Shown: positions 53,924 to 64,000, numbered from the stretch's first letter. The stretch: DNA of 64,000 nt from Piliocolobus tephrosceles (GCF_002776525.5 NC_045434.1:198785201-198849200); one strand, 5' to 3'. Numbers and translations: made by a program. Notes: generated by a model not told the origin, from the sequence alone.

Positions 53924-54061
53924 GAACATCCGCTATGGACTATACCACTCACTCTTAGAGTGGTTCCATCCACTCTATCTATTTGATAAGAAAAATGGCT
54001 TCAAAACACAGTATTTTGTCAGTGCAAAAACAATGCCAGAGCTGTACGACCTTGTTAACAG
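53924..54061 (+). CDS. FUCA1: FUCA1 exon 3 (residues 175-221)
   Basis: 138 bases: 'NIRYGLYHSLLEWFHPLY' onward to 'TMPELYDLVN', part of the GH29 barrel. Ends AAC AG with donor gtaaga at 54062. Residues F and Y in 'LFDKKNGFKTQYF' differ from the human L and H that I recall; both changes are mild. Confidence 0.95.
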
Positions 54062-54199
54062 GTAAGACACAGAAATATTTTGGCCCTACGACTTTTATCA
54101 ATGAAATCAGAGCTTCCAATAGGGTGCTGTTAAAGTGGAGGAGGGATAGGTATGAAAAAAATCTAAAAGACATCAAAATAATAAAAAGTGGTGGTTGTG

Positions 54200-54491
54200 G
54201 CCGGGCATGGTGACTCACGCCTGTAATCCCAGCACTTTGGGAGGCTGAGGTGGACGGATCACAAGGTTATGAGATCGAGACCATCCTGGCTAACACAGTG
54301 AAACCCCATCTTTACTGAAAATAAAAAACTTAGCTGAGCGTGGTCGTGGGCGCCTGTAGTCCCAGCTACTTGGGAAGCTGAGGAAGGAGAATGGCGTGAA
54401 CCTGGGAGGCGGAGCTTTCAGTTAGCCGAGATCTTGCCACTGCACTCCAGCCTGGCAACAGAGTGAGACTCTGTCTCAAAAAAAAAAAAAA
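54200..54491 (+). mobile_element. Alu in FUCA1 intron 3
   Basis: Target duplication 'aaaaagtggtggttgt' exact on both sides, 139 bp after the exon 3 donor. Confidence 0.95.
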
Positions 54492-55027
54492 GTGGTGGTT
54501 GTATTAAGACAAAATATGTTCTTTCCTCCTGCTTTTCAGAACTTCGGTCATGTGGTCATATTGCCTTATACATTGAAACAGTGACACAAAACCCAGGATG
54601 GTAGAAAGTCAAAATTTTAGTTCCCTTCTTACATGCCATTTTCCCTGTGTCAGGACCCTGGAGAAGGCGGTGGTTTGGCATCAGGCAGATTTGTGTTTGA
54701 ATTCTGGCTTCTGTTACACGCCTTAAATAGAACACTCTCCTGAGCTTGATTCTCACTCTGAAAAGTGGGGATAATAATGCCTTCTTTGTAGGGCTCAGAA
54801 TAGTATGTGAAATGTATCTGTCACGGTGCCTGGTACAAAGGGTGTTCTTATTATTACCATTATTCTTTAAATGATCACTTTCACTTAGGGATTTGTCACT
54901 AGACTTCACTGTGTTTTACACCCATTTGCCTTTCTCGAGCCTGGGGATTCATAGAGGACAGTAGACCCTTAAAGCTTCAGAGGCAGCTGCCTGAACCCTC
55001 ACTTTAGAGCAAAGGAAAATCACCTTT
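54492..55027 (+). repeat. FUCA1 intron 3 part with MIR
   Basis: Sense MIR at about 54655-54860 ('gtttggcatcaggcagattt', 'tctcactctgaaaagtgggg'). Confidence 0.65.
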
Positions 55028-55330
55028 AGCCAGGCGCAGTGGCTCACGCCTGTAATCTCAACATTTTGGGAGGCCGAGGCAGGTGGATCACTTGAAGTCA
55101 GGTGTTCCAGACTAGCCTGGCCAGGTGGTGAAACCTCACCTCTACTAAAAATACAAAATTTGGCCAGGTGTGCTGGTGCATTCATGTAGTCCTAGCTACT
55201 CGGGAGGCTGAGGCAGGAGAATCTCTGGAACCTGGGAGGCAGTTGCAATGAGCTGAGATAGTGCTACTTTACTTCAGCCTGGGCTACAGAGGAAAACTTT
55301 GTCTCAAAAAAAAAGAAAAGAAAAGAAAAA
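55028..55330 (+). mobile_element. Alu in FUCA1 intron 3
   Basis: Sense Alu with a gap near 'aacctgggaggcagttgca'. Flanks 'aaaatcacctt' and 'aaaattacctt'. Confidence 0.92.
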
Positions 55331-56153
55331 TTACCTTGTATTCAGATTCTATACAGATGACTTCTCTTAAGAAAATAGTAACAGTTGTAAGAGACCATCA
55401 GAGGCATGGATTTAGACATTACTGAATCTGAAATCCCCATTCTTTTTTCATACTTGGCTGTGTTGCCTTGAACAAACTACTTATCTTTCACGATCTTGGT
55501 TTCTCTATCTGTGAAACGGGGATAATAATATATCATAGAATCATGAGAACTAATAAGGTAATGAGTTTAAATTGCCTAGTACAATTTCTTATACAGAGTA
55601 AATCACAGACCATCTGTGTTATATCTTGCCACTTAGTGATCTTCCTAGAGTTTACCTGCTAATTATGGAGTACAGTGGACAGTTTGGCATCAGGCAGATT
55701 TGTATTTGAGTTCCAGCTCCTGTTACTTACAAGGCTTGTCACCTAAAACAAATTGCCCTGCTGAGCATCAAGTTCTTACTGCTCAAATGAGAATAAGAAT
55801 GCTTACCATATAGGTATACACATATGTATCTCTATATATACACACACAATATACATGCTTTATAGGACTCAGAGTAATAATATGCTAAAGTACAAATGGG
55901 GCTCCAATGGATTCCATAAATCCTTTATAGTACAGACTTTGGTAATTATCCACAAAAATGCATTTTACAAATAGTTCAAACTCTTAAAACATCTTCAAAG
56001 CAAATCTTAGTCTTACAGTCCTGAAGCACCATTTTGTTTCCTTTGCTTCCTTGAAACACCATTCTTAACTGGAATTAGTTGCTGAAAGGAAACCAAATTG
56101 TTTGTATGCTGATTACACCTCCATTTTCTAAAAGGCGTAAAGAAAAAGATTAG
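55331..56153 (+). repeat. FUCA1 intron 3 part with two MIRs
   Basis: Sense MIRs at about 55440-55610 and 55665-55890. A (TA)/(CA)-rich run lies at 55830-55850. Confidence 0.6.
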
Positions 56154-56445
56154 GGCAGGCACAGTGGCTCGTGCCTGAAATCCCAGCACTTTGAGAAGCC
56201 GAGGCAGGTGGATCACTTGATGCCAAGAGTTCAGAACCAGCCTGGCCAAGATAACAAAACACTGTCTGTACTGAAAATACAAAAATTAGCCACGCATGGT
56301 GGTGCACACCTGTAATCCCAGCTACTTGGGTAGCTGAAGCACGAGAATCACTTGAACCCAGCAGGTGAAGGTTGCAGTGAGCCGAGATCACAGCACTGCA
56401 CTCCAGCCTGGGGGACAAAGCAAGACATTGTCTCAAAAAAAAGGA
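56154..56445 (+). mobile_element. Alu in FUCA1 intron 3
   Basis: Flanks 'aaaaagattagg' and 'aaaagatcagg'. Confidence 0.92.
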
Positions 56446-56623
56446 AGAAAGGAAAAGATCAGGAGGAAATATACCAAAATGCTGTGTTTGTTTTAAACAG
56501 TGGTTTTATTAGCAAATCTTTTCAGTTTCCCACATCCTCTGCACTGTGATAATTTTTATGCCACATACTTTCAAAATGGAGGAAAATTAATTTTAAAATA
56601 TTTATTGCAAAAATCAGTCCACA

Positions 56624-56792
56624 AGTCAAGTGCAGTGGTGTGCACCTGTAGTCCCAGCTACTCAGGAGGCTGAGGCAGGAGAATCACTTGAGCCCAGGAA
56701 TCTGGGCTATAGTGCACTATGATCGTACCTGTTGATAGCTGCGGGACTCAAGCCTGGGCAACATAGCAAGATCCCATCTCTAAAAAAAAAAA
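56624..56792 (+). mobile_element. Alu right-arm fragment near exon 4
   Basis: Begins 'caagtgcagtggtgtgcacc' and ends 62 bp before exon 4. AluJ-like. Confidence 0.82.
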
Positions 56793-56854
56793 GATCCGTA
56801 AGATTTTACTGTGAACATAAATAATAAGCTCTGTCCTGATCACATGTCTTCCAG

Positions 56855-56960
56855 ATATAAACCTGATCTGATCTGGTCTGATGGGGAATGGGAATGTCCT
56901 GATACTTACTGGAACTCCACAAATTTTCTTTCCTGGCTCTACAATGATAGCCCCGTCAAG
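56855..56960 (+). CDS. FUCA1: FUCA1 exon 4 (residues 221-256), with the catalytic nucleophile
   Basis: 106 bases after acceptor AG at 56853-56854, donor gtatgt at 56961. Encodes 'YKPDLIWSDGEWECPDTYWN'. The D of 'WSDGEW' is residue 230 here, the GH29 nucleophile (Asp225 in the older human numbering, which starts five residues later). N241-S-T is a conserved N-glycosylation site. Codon 221, split by intron 3, reads AG+A = Arg; I recall Ser in human. Confidence 0.95.
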
Positions 56961-57176
56961 GTATGTGATTATATGACTTCTTTCTTATTTATCTCCTGTG
57001 AAGAAAGAAAGTACAAGGAGCCAAACTCTGGAGTAGACAACAGCAGCAGGAGCAATAATAAACAGGAATATCAACATGGGGTCAGTAGGGATTGGGGCAC
57101 TTAATGGATGTTAAAGGTTTCTCCTTTAATCTTCCCTGGCTCCCTTAGAGTATAAGCTTTCTTCTCCTTTAGTCCT
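56961..57176. other. FUCA1 intron 4, proximal part
   Basis: Unique DNA. The exon 4 frame stays open into the intron to 57104 by chance. Confidence 0.4.
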
Positions 57177-57477
57177 TTTTTTTTTTTTTTTAAATTGAGA
57201 CTGCGTCTTACTCTGTCGCACAGGTTGGAGTGCAGTGGCGCGATCTCTGCTCACTGCAACCTCTGCCTCCCAGGTTCAAGTGATTCTTCTGCCTCAGCCC
57301 TCTGAGTAGCTGAGATTACAAGCGCCCGCCACCCTGTCCAGCTGATTTTTGTGTTTTTAGTAGAGACAGGGTTTCACCATGTTGGCCAGGCTGTTCTCGA
57401 GCCCCTGACCTCTGGTGATCCACTCGCCTTGGCCTCCCAAAGTGCTGGGATTACAGGCATGAGCCCCCACGCCCGGC
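57177..57477 (-). mobile_element. Alu in FUCA1 intron 4
   Basis: Target duplication 'tctcctttagtcctt' versus 'tctcctttagttctt'. Confidence 0.94.
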
Positions 57478-57682
57478 ATTCTCCTTTAGTTCTTAACTTT
57501 GACATTATAGGTTTAAACAATGGTAAATTTACATAGTAGACTAAAAATAGTCATTACAATTCCCAGACCACTACAGAGAAAATAAACTCTATTAAGCAAA
57601 TGTTATAAATGAGAAAATCACCAAAAATATATTAAAATGTATAATAAAATATAAAGAAAACATATAACATAAAAGACATAAA

Positions 57683-57980
57683 GGCCAAGCGCAGCAGCTC
57701 ATGCTTGTAATCCCAGCACTTTGGGAGGCCAAAGCAAGCAGATGATTTGAGCCCAGGAGTTCAAGACCAGCCTGGGCAACATAGTGAGACCTCGTCTCTA
57801 TAAAAAAACAAAATTAACTGGGTATGGTGGCACGGATGTGTAGTCCCAGCTACTTGGGAGACTGACGTGGGAGGATCACTTGAGCCCAAGAGGTCAAAGC
57901 TATAATGAACCTAGATCGTGCCATTGTACTCCAGCCTGGGTGACTGAGCGAAACCCTGTCGCCAAAAAATAAAGAAAAAA
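57683..57980 (+). mobile_element. AluJ in FUCA1 intron 4
   Basis: Sense, diverged ('ggatcacttgagcccaagag'). Confidence 0.9.
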
Positions 57981-58446
57981 TATATGCAAAACCTACAAAA
58001 TTAAATAGTAGGAATAAAATGCAAATGTCTGCAATCCCACCTACTCTGTGTTGATTTTATAGTTTAACTCTCAGGGGGCACACTCACTTCCCTTATATGC
58101 AAATCCTTAGGGGAATGTGGCCTACCCAGTACCCCTCCCTATGATCAACACTATTAGGCAGTGCATAATGGCTGCCCATTTACAGTTTGTATTTTAGTGT
58201 ACTTGCAAAGTAGCAGAAACCCCACTCTTCACTATAGCAAATTTCAAAATTGTACATGTTCTAGATTTGTTGTGGATTTAAAAGAAAAATCTTAAGTGTA
58301 AATCCAGTTTGTATTGAGGTACCTTGGTAGTTCATAAATGTCTAAGGGTCTTACTGGGTCTCTATTACTAAGCTCAGAAAATGGGAAGAAAGAAAAAAAC
58401 AGATTCTATATGATGCACAGAGACAGATTAAGAGTGGTTTTCTGAG
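57981..58446. other. FUCA1 intron 4, unique part
   Basis: AT-rich with no recognised feature. Confidence 0.35.
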
Positions 58447-58746
58447 GCCGGGAGTGGTGGCTCACCCCTGTAATCCCAGTACTTTGGGAGGCCAAGGCGG
58501 GTGGATCACGAGGTCAGGAGTTCAAGACCAGCCTGGCCAACATGGTGAAACCCCGTCTCTACTGAAAACACAAAAATTAGTCAGGCGTGGTGGTGGGTGC
58601 CTGTAATCCCAGCTACTCAGGAGGCTGAGGCAGAGAATTGCTTGAACCCAGGAGGTGGAGGTTGCAGTGAGCAGAGATCATGCCACTGCACTCCAGCCTG
58701 GGTGACAGAGCGAATCTCCGTCTCAAAAAAAAAAAAAAAAAAAAAT
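58447..58746 (+). mobile_element. Alu in FUCA1 intron 4
   Basis: Flanks 'agtggttttctg' and 'agtggtgttctg'. Confidence 0.93.
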
Positions 58747-58805
58747 AGTGGTGTTCTGGAACTTGATGAATGTTTATGACCTCCCAGATGTGTGGTGCAT
58801 CCCTG

Positions 58806-59025
58806 GGTAATGAACTCTGATGCGATGTCATATCGTAATTGTCTGCATATCTGTCTCTGCTACTCTCTGCTGGATTGTTGAGGGCAAGAACTCTGTTTTA
58901 TTCACCTTGGAAACCCAGTGTCTGCCACAGTGTGAGCCTCACGGTAGTTGCTGAATAAATAGGATAAGTAGGTGGGTGTTGAACCAATAATTCAGATTGT
59001 TAATACCCCATTTGTCTCTGAAATG
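58806..59025 (+). repeat. Direct duplication, copy 1
   Basis: Matches 60215-60447 in order. It includes an L2-like 3' end ('tgttgagggcaagaactctg', 'gctgaataaat') plus unrelated flanks such as 'attgttaataccccattt'. Confidence 0.88.
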
Positions 59026-59228
59026 GCGTCTATGTATATATTCAGGGTGTATACCCCTGGAGCCAGGTCGCTTGCTATGTGAAGTTACAGTCTAGTGTTT
59101 GTGCTTAAGGAGTATCACAGAAGGAAAAACGATTAGCCAAAGATGCAGGATTGGAAAAGGGAAGAAAATATCAACCCCAGTGCCATTTAAAAAGCATGAC
59201 TAGCTAGACAGCCTGGGCCTTTTTGGCC

Positions 59229-59526
59229 TCTTTTTTTTTTTTGAGATGGAATCTCACACTGTTGCTCAGGCTGGAGTGAGTACAATGGCATGATCTCGGC
59301 TCACTGCAACCTCCGCCTCCTGGGTTCACACGATTCTCCTGCCTCAGCCTCCCGAATAGCTGGGATTACAGGCGCACACCACAACACCTGGCTAATTTTT
59401 TGTATTTTTAGTAGAGATGGGGTTGCACCATGTTGGCCAGACTGGTCTTGAACTCTTGACCTTGTAATCCACCCGCCTCAGCCTCCCAAAGTGCTGGGAT
59501 TATAGGCATGAGCCACCGCTCCCCGC
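59229..59526 (-). mobile_element. Alu in FUCA1 intron 4
   Basis: Antisense with a small 'gagtgagtacaatggcatg' duplication. Lies between the two direct-repeat copies. Confidence 0.92.
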
Positions 59527-60214
59527 TGGCCTCCCTTAAACAATAATTCCTCAGCAACCAGGACCTTCTGTGTGGCTGTGTCTCAACCCATCTTCACACT
59601 AGCTTTGCAGACATATGGGGACTGTAGATTCTCCTTCATTTCTACCAGGATTTATTGAGAACCGGTGCTGTAGCATGCCACATGCTAAGCCCTGGAAATG
59701 CTGAATGAATGGTTTCTGCCTTTAGAGAATTACAGTCTGAAGAGAAAGACAGACATACAAATGAAATACATTATAGGCTGACCAGTATGATAGTAGAAGT
59801 ATGTCCTGAGGTCTCCACAATCCATAGACAACTGGCTCAAATGCCAAAGTGGAGGGTACTGCATTAGCTTCTGTGGGATGAAGGAGTGCATGGCTATGTC
59901 TGTCCTTGACGGGCTGAGTGTACAGGGAGCATTCATATCACCTGAGGACTCTGAGAAAGGGGAGGTGTGGCGAGGAGACACCTGTACTCACTCTGTGCCA
60001 GAGTCTGGGTACACTGTCACTTTTATCTCTCCCTCTGAAACCCCTGTGAGGTGGGTGATATTTGCTTTTGGATTTTGTTTGGTTGGTTGGTTTTGTTTGT
60101 TTTTATAGATAAGGTAACTAGACTTAAAAGGTAAAGTTACCTGCCTAAGACCCCTTGACTACTAGGTCGTGGAGCCAGCTATGAACCTCAAAGCCCTCGA
60201 TAATCTTGTAACCA
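59527..60214. other. FUCA1 intron 4, part with L2/MIR relics
   Basis: L2-like at about 59640-59770, MIR-like at about 60100-60190; a TTTG-rich run at 60075-60105. Confidence 0.45.
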
Positions 60215-60447
60215 GGTAATAAACTCTGATATGATGTCATATTGTAATTGTCCACATATTTCTCCTCTGCTAGTCTCTGCTGGATGGTTGAGGGCAAGAC
60301 CTCTGTTTTATTCACCCTGGAGACCCAATAATCTGCCCACAGTGTGAGCCTCATGGTAGTTGTTGAGTAAATACCTATTGAATAAATGGATGGGTAGGTG
60401 TTGAATGAAGAATTAGGATTGTTAATACCCCATTTTTCTCTGAAATG
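60215..60447 (+). repeat. Direct duplication, copy 2
   Basis: Second copy of 58806-59025, slightly longer because of 'tacctattgaataaatgg'. Confidence 0.88.
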
Positions 60448-60699
60448 ACTTTTACATTCCTGTTCTTGAATTGATCTTGAGTTGTCCTTTTCAATTCTGT
60501 GACCCATGATGCCCAGACATTGGATTGAACCAGTTACAAGTAATGACTATTCTTCTATTTCTCTTTGGCACTTAACTAGCTTCCATAGGAGAAACTTCCA
60601 CACCAATGCAAATGACTCTAAAACAGGCAAGACATGGGAATTTAAAACTTTTATTTAATCTCCTTTTGCCATGATGAGTTGAACGTGGTTTCAGGTTTC

Positions 60700-60970
60700 A
60701 TTTGTTTTTGTTTTTGTTTTTGTTTTTGAGATGGAGTCTTGCTCTGTCGCCCAGGCTGGAGTGCAGTGGCACAGTCTCGGCTCACTGCAACCTCTGCCTT
60801 CTGGGTTCCAGCGATTCTCCTGCCTCAGCCTCCTGAGTAGCTGGGACTAAAGGCACGTGCTACCATGCCCAGCTAATTTTTTGTATTTTTAGTAGAAACG
60901 GGGTTTCACCATGTTAGCCAGGATGGTGTCGATCTCCTGACCTCATGATCTGCCTGCCTTGGCCTCCCAA
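60700..60970 (-). mobile_element. Alu, 5' end missing
   Basis: (TTTTTG)n tail. Stops at 'ggcctcccaaatg' before the 5' end. Confidence 0.92.
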
Positions 60971-61091
60971 ATGTATCTTGTATTGGCCACCCTGTTATAA
61001 AATATGCTACCATATTTAACATTTACATTAAGATATTCCATGTATGATTTGTCATTCTTCAGCTAAACCTTGAAGGAAGAAAAAGAATTTG

Positions 61092-61092
<1 letters not shown>

Positions 61093-61122
<30 letters not shown>
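61093..61122. repeat. Isolated T(30) run
   Basis: 30 T followed by 'gagtgggattgg', with no Alu body after it. Confidence 0.9.
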
Positions 61123-61123
<1 letters not shown>

Positions 61124-61346
61124 AGTGGGATTGGCTTTCCTTTACCTAGGTAAGGTTGGGATTATATAGTTGGAAAACAGCCTGCCATGGGTTCAGATAC
61201 CTGATTTGTAGTTCCAGCTTTTAAAACTGCCTAGGGGCGTGGTCCCAGGCAGGTCTTCTCTTGTCTATTTCTCTTCTTATAGAATAAGTGGTTTACCAGA
61301 TGATCTTTAAAGCAGGCTCTCCCAGCCCTGACATGTATCTCTGCAG

Positions 61347-61559
61347 CAGGGTTTCTCTGCCTCAGTACTGTTGACATTTAGGGCTGAATATTTGTTTGCT
61401 GTGGGGGCTATCCTGTGCATTCATTGCAGGATGTTTAATAGCATCCCTGGTCTCTACCCACTAGATGGCGTACCACCCCAGTTATGACAGTCAAAAATGT
61501 CTCTAGACGTTACCAAATGTCCCCTCCAGAGCGAAATTGCCCCCAGTTGAGAATCACTG
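61347..61559 (-). mobile_element. MER5A-type DNA transposon remnant
   Basis: 213 bp whose minus strand begins 'cagtgattctcaactggg' and ends 'gcagagaaaccctg', the terminal inverted repeats of a non-autonomous hAT-Charlie element. 'ccactagatggcgtacca' is also typical. Confidence 0.9.
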
Positions 61560-61665
61560 CTCTAGACTAACTTTCTTGCTTTCAAATAGAGCCTTACCAA
61601 AGTGCATTACATAAAGAAGTCAAGTGGTTTTACTCCTCATGACCAAGTATTCTTTCCCTTCTTAG

Positions 61666-61866
61666 GATGAGGTGGTAGTAAATGACCGATGGGGTCAGAA
61701 CTGTTCCTGTCACCATGGAGGATACTATAACTGTGAAGATAAATTCAAGCCACAGAGCTTGCCAGATCACAAGTGGGAAATGTGCACCAGCATTGACAAG
61801 TTTTCCTGGGGCTATCGTCGTGACATGGCAATATCTGATGTTACAGAAGAATCTGAAATCATTTCG
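61666..61866 (+). CDS. FUCA1: FUCA1 exon 5 (residues 257-323)
   Basis: 201 bases after acceptor AG at 61664-61665 ('tctttcccttcttag'), in frame with exon 4. Encodes 'DEVVVNDRWGQNCSCHHGGY' and continues to 'TEESEIIS'. N268-C-S is a known glycosylation site. E294 and D281 correspond to Glu289 and Asp276 of the older human numbering, both of which have been proposed as the acid/base. Q286 is the glutamine form of a site that varies in people. Donor gtaaca at 61867. The later exons are outside the window. Confidence 0.95.
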
Positions 61867-61880
61867 GTAACAGCACCTTT

Positions 61881-62182
61881 GAGTTTTTTGTTTTTTTAAT
61901 GAAATGGGGTCTTACTCTGTCATGCAGGCAATAGTGCAATGGCACGATCATACCTCACTGTAATCTCAAACTCCTGGGGCTCGAGTGGTCCTCCCACCTC
62001 AGCCTCCTGAGTAGCTAGAATTACAGGTATGTACCTCTACATCCAGCTACTTTTTAAATTTTTTGTAGAGACAGGGTCTTGCTGTGTTGCCCAGGCTGGT
62101 CTCAAACTCCTGGCCTCAAGAGATCTTCTAGCCTCAGCTTCCCAAAGCACTGGATTACAGGCATGAGCCACGGCACCTGGCC
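61881..62182 (-). mobile_element. AluJ just after FUCA1 exon 5
   Basis: Antisense, diverged ('gatcatacctcactgtaatc'). Its T-rich tail starts about 15 bp past the donor site. Confidence 0.9.
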
Positions 62183-62275
62183 TGAGTTCATTATTTTTTA
62201 ACTATGGATCTCAAACCAGCTTTTTAAATTATTAGTATTACTTTCTAACATACTATATGATTGATTGTAATTATT

Positions 62276-62690
62276 TTTTTTCTCTCTTTTTTTAAATTTT
62301 ACTTTAAGTTCTGGGATACATGTGCAGAGTGTGCAGGTTTGTTACATAGGTATACATGTGCTGTGATGGTTTGCTGCAAACTGTCACCCTGTTGTCTGGG
62401 TTTTAAGCCCCGCATGCATTAAGTGTTTGTCCTAATGCTCTCCCTTCCCTAGCCCCCACACTCCAACAGGCCCTGGTGTGTGATGTTCCCCGCCCTGTGT
62501 CCATGTGTTCTCATTGTTCAGCTCCCACTTATGGTGAAAACATGCGGTGTTTGGTTTTCTGTTCCTGTGTTAGTTTGCTGAGAACGATAGTTTCCAGCTT
62601 CATCCATGTCCCTGCAAAGGACATGAACTCATTCTTTTTTATGGCTGCAAACCCAGCTTTTTTATATAAGTGCAATGGAAGCACTCTGGA
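62276..62690 (-). mobile_element. L1 3' end (L1PB/PA-like)
   Basis: T-rich start, then antisense 3'UTR text 'ttctgggatacatgtgcaga', 'catccatgtccctgcaaagg' and 'tttttatggctgcaaaccc'. 5'-truncated to about 410 bp. Confidence 0.88.
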
Positions 62691-62716
62691 TAGAAGTGCA
62701 GATCAATAGAACCCTT

Positions 62717-63021
62717 TTTGTTTTTTTTTTGAGATGGAGTCTCGCTCAGTTGCCCAGGCTGGAGTGCAGTGGCCAGATCTCAGCTCACTGCAAGCTCCGC
62801 CTTCTGGGTTTATGCCACTCTCCTGCCTCAGCCTCCCGAGTAGCTGGGACTACAGGTGCCCGCCACCTCGCCCGGCTAGTTTTTGTTTTCTTTTTAATTT
62901 TTTTGTAGAGACGGGGTTTCACTGTGTTAGCCAGGATGGTCTCGATCTCCTGACCTCGTGATCCGCCCGCCTCGGCCTCCCAAAGTGCTGGGATTACAGG
63001 CTTGAGCCACTGCGCCCGGCC
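62717..63021 (-). mobile_element. AluYRa-type element in FUCA1 intron 5
   Basis: 'ggccagatctcagctcac'. Target duplication 'caatagaaccctttt' versus 'caatagaactctttt'. Confidence 0.94.
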
Positions 63022-63123
63022 AATAGAACTCTTTTAGGGACATTGAATAGACTAACAGAAACTGTCCAAGGAAATAATTGGAATTACACAAGAAAGTTGT
63101 GCAGAGGTCCTTCCCAGGATTAT

Positions 63124-63172
63124 TTGTATGTATGTATGTATGTATGTATGTATGTATGTATGTATGTATGCA
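63124..63172. repeat. (TATG)n microsatellite
   Basis: About 12 perfect units with no interruption, likely polymorphic. Confidence 0.96.
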
Positions 63173-63393
63173 TTTATTTATGACCAAATTTCACTCTGTC
63201 ACCCAGGCTAGAGTGCAGTGGTGCAATCTTGGCCTGCTGCAACCTCCGCCTCCCGGGTTCCAGCGATTCTCCTGCGTCAGCTTCCCGAATAGCTGGGAAT
63301 ACAGGCACGTCTCACCATGCCCAGCTTATTTTTGTGTTTTTAGGAGAGACTGGGTTTCTTCATGTTGGCCAGGCTGGTCTCAAACTTCTGGTA
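63173..63393 (-). mobile_element. 5'-truncated Alu
   Basis: Antisense, from 'tttatttatgaccaaat' to 'ctggtctcaaacttctgg'. Confidence 0.88.
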
Positions 63394-63465
63394 ACCATAA
63401 AAATTTTGACAAATTTAATATGGGTTAATGCTTAGAGCACTGAGTGAAAAAATAAGTTACATATT

Positions 63466-63603
63466 GGCTGTGGGCACAGTGGCTCACACCTGTAATGCCA
63501 ATACTTTAGAAGGCCAAGGTGGGAGGATCCTTTGAGGCCAGGAGTTCAAGACCAGCCTGGCCAACATAGAAAAGTCCCATCTCTATTATTATATATATAT
63601 TTT
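63466..63603 (+). mobile_element. Alu left monomer
   Basis: 'gctgtgggcacagtggctca' to 'tcccatctctattatt', followed by a short (TA)n. Confidence 0.82.
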
Positions 63604-63620
63604 TCCATAAAGTTATGTAT

Positions 63621-63762
63621 GGGCTGGGCATGGTGGTGGCTCACACTTGTAATCCCAACAGTTTGGGAGGCCAAGGCAAGAGGATTGCTTGAGGGCAGGA
63701 GTTCAAAACCAGCCTAACCAACATAGTGAGACCCCATATCTATTTTAAAAAATAAAAATAAG
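63621..63762 (+). mobile_element. Alu left monomer
   Basis: 'gggctgggcatggtggtggc' to 'accccatatctatttta'. Confidence 0.82.
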
Positions 63763-64000
63763 TAGCCGGGCACGGTGGCTCACGCCTGTAATCTCAGCAC
63801 TTTGGGAGGCCAAGGAGGGCGGATCACAAGGTCAGGAGTTGGAGACCAGCCTGGCCAATATGGTAAAGCCCCGTCTCTACTAAAAAATCCAAAAAATTAG
63901 CTGGTCATGGTGGCACATGCCTTAATCCCAGCTACTCGGGAGGCTGAGGCAGGAGAATTGCTTGAACCTGGGAGGTGGAGGTTGCAGTGAGCTGAGATTG
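63763..64000 (+). mobile_element. Alu, cut by the window edge
   Basis: 'agccgggcacggtggctcac' onward to 'gcagtgagctgagattg' at the last base. Confidence 0.92.

Noticed and set aside
54655..55730. Apparent repeat 'ttggcatcaggcagatttgt' at two sites in FUCA1 intron 3
   Set aside because: Both belong to MIR elements, so resemblance is expected without a local duplication.
60145..60507. 120-aa minus-strand frame
   Set aside because: Falls in the second copy of the direct duplication with L2 content and has no recognisable domain.
1..64000. CRISPR array, operon, phage or bacterial system
   Set aside because: The window is primate nuclear DNA with introns and Alus. The only regular repeats are microsatellites and Alus.

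Overview
This is primate nuclear DNA, very probably from an Old World monkey (macaque/baboon group). About 95 Alu elements or fragments are recognisable. Roughly ten are AluY copies carrying the right-arm variant 'gatccggccactgc' (with 'cgaggtggcggg'), which I know as the mark of the cercopithecid AluYRa lineage; human AluY has 'gatcgcgccactgc'. The gene content and order, CNR2 then FUCA1 on the same strand, match human 1p36.11 read on its minus strand.

Layout. (1) 1-40082: intronic or upstream DNA of CNR2, packed with Alus, MIR/L2 relics, old L1 pieces, three LTR-type elements (11446-12883, 13157-13606, 25128-25520) and a processed pseudogene of the BTB/PHR adaptor gene BTBD6 (8333-10740) that is itself split by an AluY. 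(2) 40083-45770: the last exon of CNR2. It holds the complete 360-codon reading frame for cannabinoid receptor 2 (40128-41210) and a long, Alu-rich 3'UTR ending at a probable poly(A) signal at 45745. (3) 45771-47900: short intergenic spacer. (4) 47900-61866 and onward: FUCA1 (lysosomal alpha-L-fucosidase), with a CpG-rich TATA-less promoter and exons 1-5 joined in one open frame of 323 codons. The remaining exons lie past the right edge.

The two genes are unrelated in function: a Gi-coupled receptor of immune cells and a lysosomal GH29 hydrolase. They are tandem neighbours about 2.2 kb apart. No operon-like logic or novel multi-gene system is visible. The unusual signals are structural: several local duplications (45, 60, 66 and 87 bp, about 220 bp direct, about 270 bp inverted), a perfect 24-bp palindrome next to a hairpin in the CNR2 3'UTR, tightly spaced inverted Alu pairs, and lineage-specific insertions close to exons.

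Repeat borders were read by eye and are good to about 5 bp. Family names, human residues and human gene lengths are from memory, not from a search.
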